DNA of 64,000 bases from Rhizobiaceae bacterium (GTDB taxonomy: Bacteria; Pseudomonadota; Alphaproteobacteria; Rhizobiales; Rhizobiaceae): positions 186,001 through 250,000 of the forward strand of contig JABABQ010000067.1 in assembly GCA_014238155.1 (NCBI GenBank), read 5' to 3'. This document shows positions 9,341-18,441 of this stretch, piece by piece. Under the pieces are notes generated by a model. That model searched no databases. It was not told the origin of the DNA and saw nothing but the letters and a program-made list of their open reading frames with translations. Each line of letters starts with the position of its first letter. The first letter of the stretch is position 1. Position numbers and translations under genes: made by a program.

Positions 9341-10693
9341 ATGAGTAAAGCACGCAAATATTTCGGCACCGATGGAATTCGGGGATATGCCAACAAGTCG
9401 CCCATGACAGCGGAGACTGCAATGCGGGTGGGAATGGCGGCCGGGGTCGCGTTTACCCGTGGTGACCATCGTCACCGGGTTGTCATTGGCAAGGACACAC
9501 GGCTGTCAGGTTACATGATCGAAAATGCACTGGTGGCTGGATTTACAGCGGCAGGCATGGACGTTTTTCAACTGGGGCCGGTTCCTACACCAGCTGTTGC
9601 CATGCTGACCCGTTCATTGCGCGCCGATATCGGGGTAATGATTTCAGCCTCCCACAATGCCTATCATGACAATGGAATTAAACTGTTTGGCCCTAATGGC
9701 TTTAAACTATCTGACCAGATCGAGCATGAGATTGAGCGCTTGATGGATCAGGATCTGACATCCAGATTGGCGACAGGCAAGGAAATTGGTAGGGCAAGCC
9801 GGGTTGATGGTGTTGATGACCGCTATATCGAATTTGCCAAGCGCACACTGCCCAAACATATGTCGCTTGAGGGTATTCGTGTTGTTGTCGACTGCGCCAA
9901 CGGAGCTGCCTACAAGGTGGCACCCGCTGCTCTTTGGGAATTGGGTGCAGATGTTGTGACCATTGGTGCGGAACCAAATGGTACCAATATTAATTACGAA
10001 TGCGGATCCACCCACACCGCGGCGCTGGCCCGTAAAGTCAACGAAGTACGTGCTGATATCGGCATCGCTCTGGATGGCGACGCAGACCGCGTCATCATCG
10101 TCGATGAGAAAAGTAACGTGGTCGATGGAGACCAGCTTATGGCGCTGGTCGCCCAGTCCTGGAAAGAACGCAACACATTGTCCGGTGAAGGCATTGTCGC
10201 AACCGTCATGTCCAATCTCGGTTTGGAACGGTTTCTCTCCGATCAGGGGTTATCTTTGGAGCGAACTGCGGTCGGCGACCGATATGTCGTCGAGCACATG
10301 CGTAAAAATGGCTACAATGTTGGCGGCGAACAATCTGGACATATTGTCCTGTCAGATTATGCAACAACCGGAGACGGACTTATTGCTGCTTTGCAGGTAC
10401 TTTCAGTCGTTCAATCCTGGGACAAACCGGTCAGCGAAGTCTGCGCCAGATTTGAGCCGGTGCCTCAGGTTCTAAAAAATGTCCGGTATGATTCCGGCGA
10501 CCCGCTAAAGGACAAGTCTGTCATTGAATCGATTGACGATGCTCGTGCGCGCCTGGCCAGTTCCGGACGGTTGGTCATCCGAACTTCCGGCACGGAACCG
10601 TTGATACGGGTGATGGCAGAAGGCGATGACGAGAACCTTGTTCGTAAGGTTGTCGATGATATTTGTTCGACATTGAGAAAAGTCGCCGCCTAG
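9341..10693 (+). CDS. glmM: Phosphoglucosamine mutase GlmM
   Basis: The 450-aa protein begins [13 protein letters not shown] and contains the catalytic phosphoserine loop [12 protein letters not shown] (Ser104), the metal-binding DGDADR and the sugar-binding GGEQSGH; it ends with the phosphate-binding [15 protein letters not shown]. It converts glucosamine-6-P to glucosamine-1-P for UDP-GlcNAc, the precursor of peptidoglycan and lipid A. Ala after SASHN, where many homologues have Pro, is common in alphaproteobacteria as far as I know. It is the last gene of the pal block. CtrA-like boxes and an inverted repeat in the 231-bp gap after ftsH suggest it has its own promoter. Confidence 0.97.
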   Translation: MSKARKYFGTDGIRGYANKSPMTAETAMRVGMAAGVAFTRGDHRHRVVIGKDTRLSGYMIENALVAGFTAAGMDVFQLGPVPTPAVAMLTRSLRADIGVMISASHNAYHDNGIKLFGPNGFKLSDQIEHEIERLMDQDLTSRLATGKEIGRASRVDGVDDRYIEFAKRTLPKHMSLEGIRVVVDCANGAAYKVAPAALWELGADVVTIGAEPNGTNINYECGSTHTAALARKVNEVRADIGIALDGDADRVIIVDEKSNVVDGDQLMALVAQSWKERNTLSGEGIVATVMSNLGLERFLSDQGLSLERTAVGDRYVVEHMRKNGYNVGGEQSGHIVLSDYATTGDGLIAALQVLSVVQSWDKPVSEVCARFEPVPQVLKNVRYDSGDPLKDKSVIESIDDARARLASSGRLVIRTSGTEPLIRVMAEGDDENLVRKVVDDICSTLRKVAA

Positions 10694-10734
10694 AGCTGTT
10701 CAGATTTTAGTGGATTGACACCCAGCGACACTAT

Positions 10735-10768
10735 TGTTCATTAACGGCTTCCAGATGGCCAATGAACA
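10735..10768 (+). promoter_or_regulatory. Long hairpin immediately upstream of the OYE-like gene
   Basis: TGTTCATT (10735-10742) pairs perfectly with AATGAACA (10761-10768), with an inner GGC/GCC pairing. The hairpin ends 10 nt before the ATG at 10779, so in RNA it would crowd the ribosome site. There is no T-run, so it is not a standard terminator. It could be an operator or a 5'-UTR structure. Confidence 0.3.
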
Positions 10769-10778
10769 GTTCTAAAAC

Positions 10779-11888
10779 ATGTCCCAACTCTTTTCGACCG
10801 CTAAACTCGGATCGCTTGATCTTGATAACCGCATCGTCGTTGCACCGATGTGCCAATATTCGGCTATTGAAGGCTCGTTGACCGACTGGCACCTGATGCA
10901 TCTTGGTCAGTTTGCAGTCGGTGGCGCAGGTCTGGTTTTTGTTGAAGCCACCGGAGTTGAGGCGACCGGCCGCATCACACCGGGATGTCCAGGTCTGTAC
11001 AACGATCAAAACGAGGCCGCCATGGCCCGCGTGATAAAGTTCTTCAGGAATTATGGCGCGGCCAAAATCGGTATTCAGCTAGCCCATGCCGGTCGTAAGG
11101 CATCGGCCGACTTGCCCTGGAACGGTGGGACTGCCCTTGCAGCTGACAATGACGCTTGGGAAACATCGGCGCCCTCAGCACTACCCTATGCCGACGGATG
11201 GCACACACCAGCAGCCCTCGACAGCAATGGGCTTGAACGCGTCACCGAGGCATTCGTATCAGCCGCCAAACGCGCCGTCCGGCTTGGGTTTGACGTCATA
11301 GAAGTTCATGCAGCGCACGGATATCTGTTGCATCAATTCCTCTCACCAATCTCCAACCAGCGAGCCGATGAATATGGTGGATCACTTGAAAATCGGATGC
11401 GTTTTCCGTTGAAAATATTTCAGGCGGTTCGCAACGTCGCTCCAACCACGCCGATCGGTGTTCGATTTTCGGCAACCGACTGGGTTGAGGGCAGCGGTTG
11501 GGCGTTGGAAGACTCCAGCCAATTCGCCGCAAAATTACAGCAGATCGGCTGCGATTTTATCGACGTCTCCTCAGGCGGCAACAGCCCTTCGCAGAAAATC
11601 CGTGTCGGAGCCGGCTATCAGGTGGGGTTTGCCGATCACATCCGTCGCGAAACCGGCCTCTCTACAATTGCGGTCGGCATGATCACTGATCCGCGACAGG
11701 CCGAAACCATCATTGCGACCGGTCAGGCCGATTTCGTCGCCCTGGCTCGCGGCATGTTGTATGATCCGCGCTGGCCTTGGCATGCAGCAGAAGTGCTGCG
11801 CGCCCAAGCCAAATTCCCTCCGCAATATATGCGAGGACATCCCACATTGCAGGGAGAACCTATACCTGGCAATCCGCCCAAAAAATAG
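10779..11888 (+). CDS. NADH:flavin oxidoreductase of the Old Yellow Enzyme (YqjM-like) family
   Basis: The 369-aa TIM-barrel flavoprotein has RIVVAPMCQYSA near the N-terminus (Cys25 and Tyr27, typical of the YqjM class), IQLAHAGRKAS, the substrate His pair in VIEVHAAHGYLLHQFLSP, and a C-terminal FMN phosphate site (FVALARGMLYDPRWPWHAA). Such enzymes reduce activated C=C bonds with NAD(P)H, often in detoxification. The physiological substrate is not predictable. It stands alone 85 bp after glmM and converges with the small membrane-protein gene at 11900. Confidence 0.92.
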   Translation: MSQLFSTAKLGSLDLDNRIVVAPMCQYSAIEGSLTDWHLMHLGQFAVGGAGLVFVEATGVEATGRITPGCPGLYNDQNEAAMARVIKFFRNYGAAKIGIQLAHAGRKASADLPWNGGTALAADNDAWETSAPSALPYADGWHTPAALDSNGLERVTEAFVSAAKRAVRLGFDVIEVHAAHGYLLHQFLSPISNQRADEYGGSLENRMRFPLKIFQAVRNVAPTTPIGVRFSATDWVEGSGWALEDSSQFAAKLQQIGCDFIDVSSGGNSPSQKIRVGAGYQVGFADHIRRETGLSTIAVGMITDPRQAETIIATGQADFVALARGMLYDPRWPWHAAEVLRAQAKFPPQYMRGHPTLQGEPIPGNPPKK

Positions 11889-11899
11889 ACTTTGGCAGA

Positions 11900-12310
11900 T
11901 TATACAATCGGCGCACGCTGGCCAAACAGGTACCGTGCCACGTCATAATAGTCGAAGACCAGTGCAACGAAGCAAACAATCATTAAGATGGCCATCGCAG
12001 CTGAATGAATTTTGCCAGGCGGATCGTTGCGCAAACGTCGCCAGATATAGATGATCATCGGTGTCCAAAAGACGATATGAACAACGCCCAGAAGGCGGAC
12101 CATGCCCATCTGGGCATGCATTGATATCATGATGATAAGCGTGGCGACGGCTGTTCCAAGGACATAAAGGCCAAGTGGGCGGGTTAGTTTGCCTACCAGC
12201 AATGTGACCGTCGTGATGACCAACACAATTGCGATAATATCCATCCATATTTGCACCCACTGGGGCAGCTTTTGAACGTCTGCATCAAATGCCTGAAATG
12301 CTTCGATCAT
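11900..12310 (-). CDS. Small four-helix integral membrane protein, function unknown
   Basis: The 136-aa protein has about four predicted transmembrane helices (WMDIIAIVLVITTVTLLVGK, GLYVLGTAVATLIIMISM, LLGVVHIVFWTPMIIYIW and AAMAILMIVCFVALVFDYYD) and a short charged loop between the last two. I do not recognise a named family. It has a clear ATG and sits upstream of nothing obvious on its strand; the aldo/keto reductase gene lies 48 nt before it on the same strand and may be co-transcribed. Confidence 0.75.
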   Translation of the reverse strand: MIEAFQAFDADVQKLPQWVQIWMDIIAIVLVITTVTLLVGKLTRPLGLYVLGTAVATLIIMISMHAQMGMVRLLGVVHIVFWTPMIIYIWRRLRNDPPGKIHSAAMAILMIVCFVALVFDYYDVARYLFGQRAPIV

Positions 12311-12358
12311 AGGTGGCTCCTTAAAGGGGGAGGGCAGTAGGGATTGACTGGTACCTGA

Positions 12359-13351
12359 TCAACAATAACCTTCCGCGCCAAGCCATTGTTGTCGTGAATA
12401 ACGATCTCCATGAGCCCAGCCAACAGGCAAAACTCGATCGATTGCGGCCATATCGGCATCGCTGAGACTGAGCTGAGCGCCTGCCGTTAGTTGCTTGAGA
12501 TGTTCGGACGTTCGAGTTCCTGGAATGGAAAAAAGATGATCATCGCGGGCCAGAACCCAGGCCATGGCCAAAGCTGGAGACGTGGTGCCCATGTCGGCTG
12601 CAAGTGCCTTGAAATCGGCCACCTTGGCAACGTTTTTGCTGAAATTAGGTTCGATGAAACGCGGCGATTGATGGCGAAAATCAATATTTTCAAAAGTCGA
12701 AGGGTCTGGAGCCTGTTGGCTAAATATTCCTCGACCCATCGGCGAAAACGCCACAAAAGCGGTTCCCAGCTCTGCACAGGTTTGCAGCATTCCCAAATCA
12801 GGATAGCGCGACCATAGCGAATATTCGTTCTGTACCGCCATGACATCTCCACAGGCCGACGCGCGACGAAGAGAAAATGGAGCAATCTCGGAAAAGCCTA
12901 TACCTTCGATCTTGCCTTCCTGTTTGAATCTCAGCAACGTCTCCATCACATCTTCAATATCCATCTCGGGATCCCGGCGATGAATGTAATACATTTGAAC
13001 CTGCTCGACGCCTAAACGGCGCAAAGATTTTTCAAGCTCCTCGCGCAAGTAATCCGCATCATTCTTAAACCAGCGCTCCTTGGTCTCGGGATTGCGATAC
13101 AAACCGCCTTTGGTATGAATGGCAAATTGGCCGGGATTGGTTTTGATAAAGCGCCCGATAATTTCTTCCGACAGGCCCATGCCGTAGACATTGGCTGTAT
13201 CCAGAAATGTGATGCCTTCATCGATGGCGGTTTTGAGGGTCTCTATGGAATTGGCCTCTTCGGTCGGCCCACAAGCGCCGGTGAAGTTCCAGCAACCGAG
13301 GCCGATTTCGGAAACAAGCGGGCCGTCACGGCCAAGAGAACGTTTTTTCAT
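12359..13351 (-). CDS. Aldo/keto reductase
   Basis: The 330-aa protein carries the AKR catalytic tetrad: Asp51 and Tyr56 in FLDTANVYGMG, Lys in AIHTKGG, and His in YYIHRRDP. The C-terminal NADPH-binding segment (FSIPGTRTSEHLKQL) is also present. It fits the Tas/YajO-like AKR group that reduces aldehydes or ketones; the substrate is unknown. It lies upstream of the small membrane-protein gene on the same strand. Confidence 0.92.
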   Translation of the reverse strand: MKKRSLGRDGPLVSEIGLGCWNFTGACGPTEEANSIETLKTAIDEGITFLDTANVYGMGLSEEIIGRFIKTNPGQFAIHTKGGLYRNPETKERWFKNDADYLREELEKSLRRLGVEQVQMYYIHRRDPEMDIEDVMETLLRFKQEGKIEGIGFSEIAPFSLRRASACGDVMAVQNEYSLWSRYPDLGMLQTCAELGTAFVAFSPMGRGIFSQQAPDPSTFENIDFRHQSPRFIEPNFSKNVAKVADFKALAADMGTTSPALAMAWVLARDDHLFSIPGTRTSEHLKQLTAGAQLSLSDADMAAIDRVLPVGWAHGDRYSRQQWLGAEGYC

Positions 13352-13460
13352 GGGACATTATTTTCGCTGAGGATCTTACCCGGCAAGTTTGCTTCAAAGC
13401 CAATGATTTGCCAAGAGCCTGTATCGGAGCACAAATCTTATTCTGCCTGGCAGCCCGGCA

Positions 13461-14090
13461 TTACAAGACCTGCAGGACGTGGACAAATCCCAATATGTCA
13501 TCTTTGTCGTAGGCAAAACCGGTGAAAGGTGGGCTGATCTCCACCGGCTTGATCAGACCGACCTCCTCCTGCTCCTGGAGTTTGGAGGCAAAACCGTTTT
13601 CTTCAAAAATGCTTTGGCGAATGTTGAATATTGCATAACCGCCCGGGCGGGTAATGCGTACCAGTTCATCAAGGCTGTGCGACGGCGCATGGCCGGCGGT
13701 GAAAACACCGGCGCTGATAAATGCGGCAAAATGATCGTCGGACCACGGAAGTTTTTCACCGAGAACCGCATTCTGCAATTCATCATAGCAGCCCCGCGTC
13801 CGGGCCATTTGAAGCATTTCGTCCGACATATCGATCCCCGCCAGACCGGTATAACCAAGCGCTGCAAGATATGGCCCAGTAAGACCCGTACCAACACCGG
13901 CATCAAGGATCGGGCCGGCACCTCTTGGAAGGTAGCGGGCAACGAATGAAGTTATGAAAAATGGCAGGACATACCCCTGCTCCAGCAAGTCACGGTCATA
14001 GCGGCGCGCCCATTCGCCGTAGGCAGATGCCAGTTCTTCGTTGTCTTGTGCGTCATAGACACGTTGCAGTATTTGAGAATGTTCACTCAT
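13461..14090 (-). CDS. Class I SAM-dependent methyltransferase
   Basis: The 209-aa protein has a Rossmann methyltransferase core: motif I ILDAGVGTGLTG, then LAGIDMSDEML, and motif IV-like FISAGVFTAGH. The methyl acceptor is unknown. I chose the ATG at 14090 (MSEHSQILQRVYDAQ); the open frame extends to 14186, but that extension overlaps the ctrA terminator and has no fold. It follows ctrA on the same strand but is separated from it by that terminator. Confidence 0.85.
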   Translation of the reverse strand: MSEHSQILQRVYDAQDNEELASAYGEWARRYDRDLLEQGYVLPFFITSFVARYLPRGAGPILDAGVGTGLTGPYLAALGYTGLAGIDMSDEMLQMARTRGCYDELQNAVLGEKLPWSDDHFAAFISAGVFTAGHAPSHSLDELVRITRPGGYAIFNIRQSIFEENGFASKLQEQEEVGLIKPVEISPPFTGFAYDKDDILGFVHVLQVL

Positions 14091-14172
14091 GTCACTATCC
14101 GGTCCACCGCTGTCACTGCAATGATAGACCCGGACAGAACCAATGCGATAGAGGCTGGTGGCTGTCGCAAAC

Positions 14173-14197
14173 AAAAAACCCGGCACATGGCCGGGTT
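14173..14197 (-). terminator. Intrinsic terminator of ctrA
   Basis: On the minus strand AACCCGGC pairs with GCCGGGTT (14190-14197 with 14177-14184) around a 5-nt loop and runs into a T-tract. It lies 27-51 nt after the ctrA stop and separates ctrA from the methyltransferase gene. Confidence 0.9.
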
Positions 14198-14223
14198 CTT
14201 GAATTGATTAAATGTGTTGTTGA

Positions 14224-14925
14224 TCAAGCGCTTTCGGCGAAGTCCATATCTTCAATTTCACGCAACACATATCCGCGACCCCAAACGGTCTCGATATAAT
14301 TCTTGCCACCGGTCGCAGATGCCAGTTTCTTGCGTAATTTACAGATGAAAACGTCGATGATTTTCAATTCCGGTTCGTCCATACCGCCATACAGGTGGTT
14401 GAGGAACATTTCCTTGGTCAACGTGGTGCCTTTGCGCAGCGAAAGCAGTTCCAGCATCTGGTATTCTTTACCTGTCAGGTGAACCCGCTGGCTGTTCACT
14501 TCGACGGTCTTGGCGTCGAGATTTACCTTGAGATCGCCAGTCGTGATAACCGATTCCGCGTGCCCCTTCGAGCGACGTACGATTGCCTGAATACGGGCGA
14601 CCAGTTCATCCTTATGAAACGGCTTGGTCATATAATCGTCTGCACCAAATCCAAGGCCCCTGACCTTGTCTTCAATGCCTGCAAGACCGGAAAGAATGAG
14701 AATTGGTGTTTTAACCTTCGACAGGCGCAGGGTACGAAGAACTTCGTAACCCGACATATCAGGAAGGTTCAGATCAAGCAGAATGATGTCATAATCATAT
14801 AGCTTGCCCAGATCGACACCCTCTTCCCCAAGATCGGTGGTATAAACGTTGAAGCTCTCAGACTTCAGCATCAGCTCAATTGACTGTGCGGTGGCGCTGT
14901 CATCTTCAATCAGCAAAACTCGCAT
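14224..14925 (-). CDS. ctrA: Cell-cycle response regulator CtrA
   Basis: The 233-aa protein starts [20 protein letters not shown] and has the receiver phospho-acceptor Asp51 ([11 protein letters not shown]), conserved Lys in [11 protein letters not shown], and an OmpR-type winged-helix domain ([32 protein letters not shown]). The sequence is a close match to CtrA, the essential alphaproteobacterial regulator that controls division, flagellar and envelope genes and, in some species, the replication origin, after phosphorylation through CckA-ChpT. chpT is at 51702. The start has AAGGGGA nearby. Three GANTC sites upstream suggest control by CcrM methylation. Confidence 0.98.
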   Translation of the reverse strand: MRVLLIEDDSATAQSIELMLKSESFNVYTTDLGEEGVDLGKLYDYDIILLDLNLPDMSGYEVLRTLRLSKVKTPILILSGLAGIEDKVRGLGFGADDYMTKPFHKDELVARIQAIVRRSKGHAESVITTGDLKVNLDAKTVEVNSQRVHLTGKEYQMLELLSLRKGTTLTKEMFLNHLYGGMDEPELKIIDVFICKLRKKLASATGGKNYIETVWGRGYVLREIEDMDFAESA

Positions 14926-15479
14926 TTCATTCCCCTTAAAGGAGCGTCCCGATCGGTACGGTACCGATTCTGGAGGCCGTTATCTCTAAAACTCGAACTC
15001 AACGCTATGACGGAATGGTTAACAAAAGATGATTCTTTATGGCAAGTGCTTATTGCAAGAATCTAGAACTATCCGACAAACCCTTGAATTCCTTATCTTT
15101 ATTTTACTTCGTCATGGTTAATGTTTCACTACGGCCTATCCAAAACGGCCCAACCGAAACACAAATCTGACAAATCAGATGAAATCCCTAAGGTGATTTG
15201 CACCAAACAAGCTTGTGCGAACCTGATAGGGTTTCGTTCACCAGTATTAATCAGGCAGGTAAACGACCCGTTAATGAGAAACGATTTTGAAAGGATTGTG
15301 AAGAAATCCTTTCACTGCAGATTGACGCTGCAATAAATCGCCTCGATCAGGGTGCCTGCTGATTTCTCTGCATTAATGCAAATAAAAGCGATTTTCGTTA
15401 GGTAAATTTTTAACGATCATGGGTGATAGTTGCATTTCCGGTGTGCGTTTTTCTGCCGGAGAGTAGCGGAGTAATGAGT
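14926..15479. promoter_or_regulatory. ctrA-fliJ divergent regulatory region with GANTC sites
   Basis: This 554-bp stretch holds no convincing gene. Three GANTC sites (CcrM methylation motif) lie at 14966-14970, 15031-15035 and 15059-15063 on the ctrA side. ATGGTTAA (the reverse of TTAACCAT, a CtrA half-site motif I recall from alphaproteobacteria) occurs near 15015 and 15114. A perfect 12-bp palindrome TGCATTAATGCA is at 15369-15380 on the fliJ side. A 71-codon open frame at 15121-15336 has no family likeness and no ribosome site. Confidence 0.6.
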
Positions 15480-15866
15480 ATGAAATCGCGTGAAAGCGTC
15501 CTTCGTCTGAAAAGGTTTCAGGTGCAGGATAAAGCCCGACAAGTGGCACAGATCGAGACGATGATCTCGCAGTTCAAGTCAATGGCAGAAGATCTGGTGT
15601 CCCAGATCGCCTATGAAGAAAAGAAGGCAGGGATCGACGATGTCAATCACTTTGCCTATCCGACATTTGCCAAGGCTGCCCGCTTGCGGCAGGAAAACTT
15701 GCAAACATCCATTCAGGACCTTCATGACCAGCAGGACGCCGCAAGGCTTGCGCTGGAAGAAGTTCAGGAAGAGCTCAAGAAGGCTGAAAAGCTGGAACAG
15801 CGTGATGGAAAGTCGATTGAGCCAGAACCACCAAAGGCTTACGAACAAGCCGGTATGATCGGCTAA
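15480..15866 (+). CDS. fliJ: Flagellar export chaperone FliJ
   Basis: The 128-aa protein is almost all predicted coiled coil (VLRLKRFQVQDKARQVAQIE, then LQDLHDQQDAARLALEEVQE), the length and layout of FliJ, which works with the FliI ATPase in flagellar type III export. I chose ATG 15480 because GGAG is 8 nt upstream; earlier in-frame starts (GTG 15423, ATG 15474) give a poor leader. It is divergent from ctrA, and FliJ genes are known CtrA-dependent targets in this class. No other flagellar gene is in the window. Confidence 0.85.
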   Translation: MKSRESVLRLKRFQVQDKARQVAQIETMISQFKSMAEDLVSQIAYEEKKAGIDDVNHFAYPTFAKAARLRQENLQTSIQDLHDQQDAARLALEEVQEELKKAEKLEQRDGKSIEPEPPKAYEQAGMIG

Positions 15867-15905
15867 CTTCGCCGCCTGTCAAACGCACATGTTAAAAATT
15901 GCTTG

Positions 15906-15932
15906 AGCGCCGCGGCTGTCAGCGGCGCTTTT
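15906..15932 (+). terminator. Intrinsic terminator after fliJ
   Basis: AGCGCCGC (15906-15913) pairs with GCGGCGCT (15922-15929) and is followed by TTTT. It lies 40 nt after the fliJ stop and runs into the tail of the convergent GFA-family gene. Confidence 0.75.
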
Positions 15933-16392
15933 GCTGTTTCAGGAATGCCTCGCTGAGCGCTTCATAGGTGTCATCAGGCTGTTTGGGGTATAGCAAACCG
16001 TCGAGCTGTAACCATTTTTGAGCTGAACTGGTCCAGATATGCCCCACTGGATGAAGCCAGTCTGTTTGGTCCAGCGTTCCAGCCTTGATGCTGGAGCCGG
16101 AATCCTCCCCCCTACCCCGGTGTAGGACCCTGGTTCCACATTTCGGGCAGAATACGCCCTGCGCAGCGGTAGGTTTCCCCACATCGCGTGTAAAATTGTC
16201 AAAATCACCTTCAATTTCAACACCATCGGCGGCGATCCGCAACGACATGCCAAATGCGCTGGCCGCCTGTGCCTGGCATTCGGTGCAATGGCAGCAATAG
16301 AGTGTCATTGGCATTTTGGTCACTCGATAGCGCAATTGACCGCACTGACAGCCTCCGGTCAGCGGCAATTCGGGCATTGGTCGGTCGGTCAT
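15919..16392 (-). CDS. GFA/CENP-V-fold zinc protein
   Basis: The 157-aa protein has the zinc ligands of the glutathione-dependent formaldehyde-activating enzyme fold: GGCQCGQLRYRV near the N-terminus, YCCHCTECQAQAASAFG, and FCPKCGTRVL. Despite the family name, most members have no proven activity, and a role in formaldehyde metabolism should not be assumed. It is convergent with fliJ and lies 71 nt after recQ on the same strand. Confidence 0.88.
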   Translation of the reverse strand: MTDRPMPELPLTGGCQCGQLRYRVTKMPMTLYCCHCTECQAQAASAFGMSLRIAADGVEIEGDFDNFTRDVGKPTAAQGVFCPKCGTRVLHRGRGEDSGSSIKAGTLDQTDWLHPVGHIWTSSAQKWLQLDGLLYPKQPDDTYEALSEAFLKQQKRR

Positions 16393-16463
16393 GATCCCGC
16401 TCCAAATTCGTGGTTTTGTGATCTTCTATCAACCAATATAGAGCCAAGCAGCTCGAACAGTGG

Positions 16464-18335
16464 TCAGGGCGCGAGACGCATCAAATTGATGAAGGTTTCA
16501 CCAAATTGCTGAAGCTTACTTTTGCCCACCCCTTTGACTTCTGCAAATTCCTCCAGATTGGATGGGCGCTTAAGCGCCATGTCAGCCAAAGTCTTGTCTG
16601 GAAAGATGACATAGGCAGGAACGCCCCGTTCCCGAGCCAGGCTGAGTCGTTTCTTCTTCAACTCCGCCAGCAGGTCCAGATCTCGGCTCGACAAGTCGAC
16701 AGTTGGCTGGGATGGTTGTGATGTGCCAAACGCACTCTTGCCTGCTTGTTTGGAACTACGCCGCTTTAATGCTTGCAGCGTGTCAGCCCGATAGCGGAAT
16801 TCGCCCTGCCCCCGGCTGAGCGCATTTCCCTGTTCGGTAATCATCAGGCTGGAATAGCCGGCAATATCCACCTCCAGAAAACTACCTGCAATCATTTGAC
16901 GGATGATCGCCTGCCATTCAACTTTTGAGTGCCGTGCACCGCTGCCGTGAACCTCCAGCTGATCATGGCGCATTTTGATCATCTTTTCGGTTTCTGCACC
17001 GCGCAATACGTCAACAATATGAGCCTGGCCAAATCGCTGACCTGTTTCAAAAATGACGCCGAATACAAGTTCCGCATCGTCACGGCCATCAACCATTTCG
17101 ACCGGATTGAGACAATTGTCGCAATTTTCGCAGGGCTCGGTTGGGTCGCCAAAATAAGCCAGCAAAGTCTGACGACGGCAGCCTTGTGCCTCAGCATAGG
17201 TGACGAGAGAATTTAGCCGAGATACCTCACGCCGGCGGTGATCGTCATCGGTGTCTTCCTGCTCAATGAACTGACGGCGAAGGCGAATATCTCCGGGACC
17301 GAAGACCATCATGGCATCCGCAGGTTTGCCGTCGCGTCCGGCGCGGCCGATCTCCTGATAATAGGCTTCGACCGAGCCAGGCAGATCGGTGTGAAAAACA
17401 AAACGCACATCCGGTTTGTCGATGCCCATACCAAATGCGATGGTTGCAGTAACGACGAGGTCTTCTTCGGTGACAAATCGATTTTGACGCGCTTGTCGCT
17501 CATGCCGATCTAATCCGGCATGATAGGCGGTCGCGTTAATGCCGTTGGCACGCAGTGCGTCGGCGCATTCCTCGGTCTTCTTTCGAGACAGGCAATAGAC
17601 AATACCGCTTTGACCCTGACGCGCTCCAACAAAGTCAAGCATCTGTTGCTTCCAACTGGCTTTTGGGGAAACATTCAAAGTGATATTCGGACGATCAAAA
17701 CTGGACACAAATGTTTGAAAGCGGCCAGCGAACAAATTACGCTCAATATCGTTACGGGTGGCTTCGTCGGCAGTGGCCGTCATCGCCGCAATAGGAATAT
17801 TTGGAAAGCGATGCGACAATTCGCCAAGCTCGGCATATTCAGGACGGAATGCTGGTCCCCACTGGCTCATGCAATGGGCTTCATCAATGGCTATCAGGCA
17901 GACCGGCAGACGCGACAACGCCGACAGCATGCGTTCAGACATCAACCGTTCGGGAGCCATATACAAAATGCGCGTCTGGCCAGCGGTGACTCGGTGCCAA
18001 GCGGCAACGTTGGCATCCCGGTCCAGGGTCGAATTGATGGCGTCAGCGGCAACACCCGCCAGTCGCAAAGCTGCAACCTGATCCTGCATCAGCGCGACCA
18101 AGGGTGACACAACGATGGTCAATCCGTCCATCGTCAGCGCAGGAACCTGGAAACACAACGACTTACCAGCACCCGTTGGCATGACCGCCAGTACCGATAT
18201 ACCGTTCAGCAGAGCATCGATAATTTCTTCCTGGCCCGGACGGAAATGGTGATAACCAAAGATATCTTTCAAAACCGCATGCTTACTGGCAGCGCGGAGA
18301 TTTGGTTCAGGAGTAGAAGGTGCAACCGCGGGCAT
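16464..18335 (-). CDS. recQ: ATP-dependent DNA helicase RecQ
   Basis: The 623-aa protein has the full RecQ layout: Walker A MPTGAGKSLCFQVPA, DEAH box IDEAHCMSQWG, helicase C-terminal domain (YHAGLDRHERQARQNRF, QEIGRAGRDGKP), a zinc-binding Cys set (GCRRQTLLAYFGDPTEPCENCDNC), a winged helix, and a C-terminal HRDC domain (LKKKRLSLARERGVPAYVIF). It unwinds branched DNA in recombination and replication-fork repair. The start may be the ATG at 18335 (MPAVAPSTPEP) or one at 18341; neither has a strong ribosome site. Confidence 0.97.
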   Translation of the reverse strand: MPAVAPSTPEPNLRAASKHAVLKDIFGYHHFRPGQEEIIDALLNGISVLAVMPTGAGKSLCFQVPALTMDGLTIVVSPLVALMQDQVAALRLAGVAADAINSTLDRDANVAAWHRVTAGQTRILYMAPERLMSERMLSALSRLPVCLIAIDEAHCMSQWGPAFRPEYAELGELSHRFPNIPIAAMTATADEATRNDIERNLFAGRFQTFVSSFDRPNITLNVSPKASWKQQMLDFVGARQGQSGIVYCLSRKKTEECADALRANGINATAYHAGLDRHERQARQNRFVTEEDLVVTATIAFGMGIDKPDVRFVFHTDLPGSVEAYYQEIGRAGRDGKPADAMMVFGPGDIRLRRQFIEQEDTDDDHRRREVSRLNSLVTYAEAQGCRRQTLLAYFGDPTEPCENCDNCLNPVEMVDGRDDAELVFGVIFETGQRFGQAHIVDVLRGAETEKMIKMRHDQLEVHGSGARHSKVEWQAIIRQMIAGSFLEVDIAGYSSLMITEQGNALSRGQGEFRYRADTLQALKRRSSKQAGKSAFGTSQPSQPTVDLSSRDLDLLAELKKKRLSLARERGVPAYVIFPDKTLADMALKRPSNLEEFAEVKGVGKSKLQQFGETFINLMRLAP

Positions 18336-18441
18336 AAACAAACAAATGACTAATCGAATCAGATGCCCAGTCTAACCATGATACCGCCCGATTAACACGG
18401 CGCATCTATGTCAATGAGAAGTTGAGTTTAAACTGATGTAC

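Noticed and set aside
15121-15336. A 71-codon open frame in the ctrA-fliJ region.
   Set aside because: No ribosome site, no family likeness, and it lies in a control region with many AT-rich motifs.
15395-15415. A possible CtrA box before fliJ (TTAG, then TTAA).
   Set aside because: The spacing is 8 nt and the first half-site is TTAG, so it does not match TTAA-N7-TTAA.
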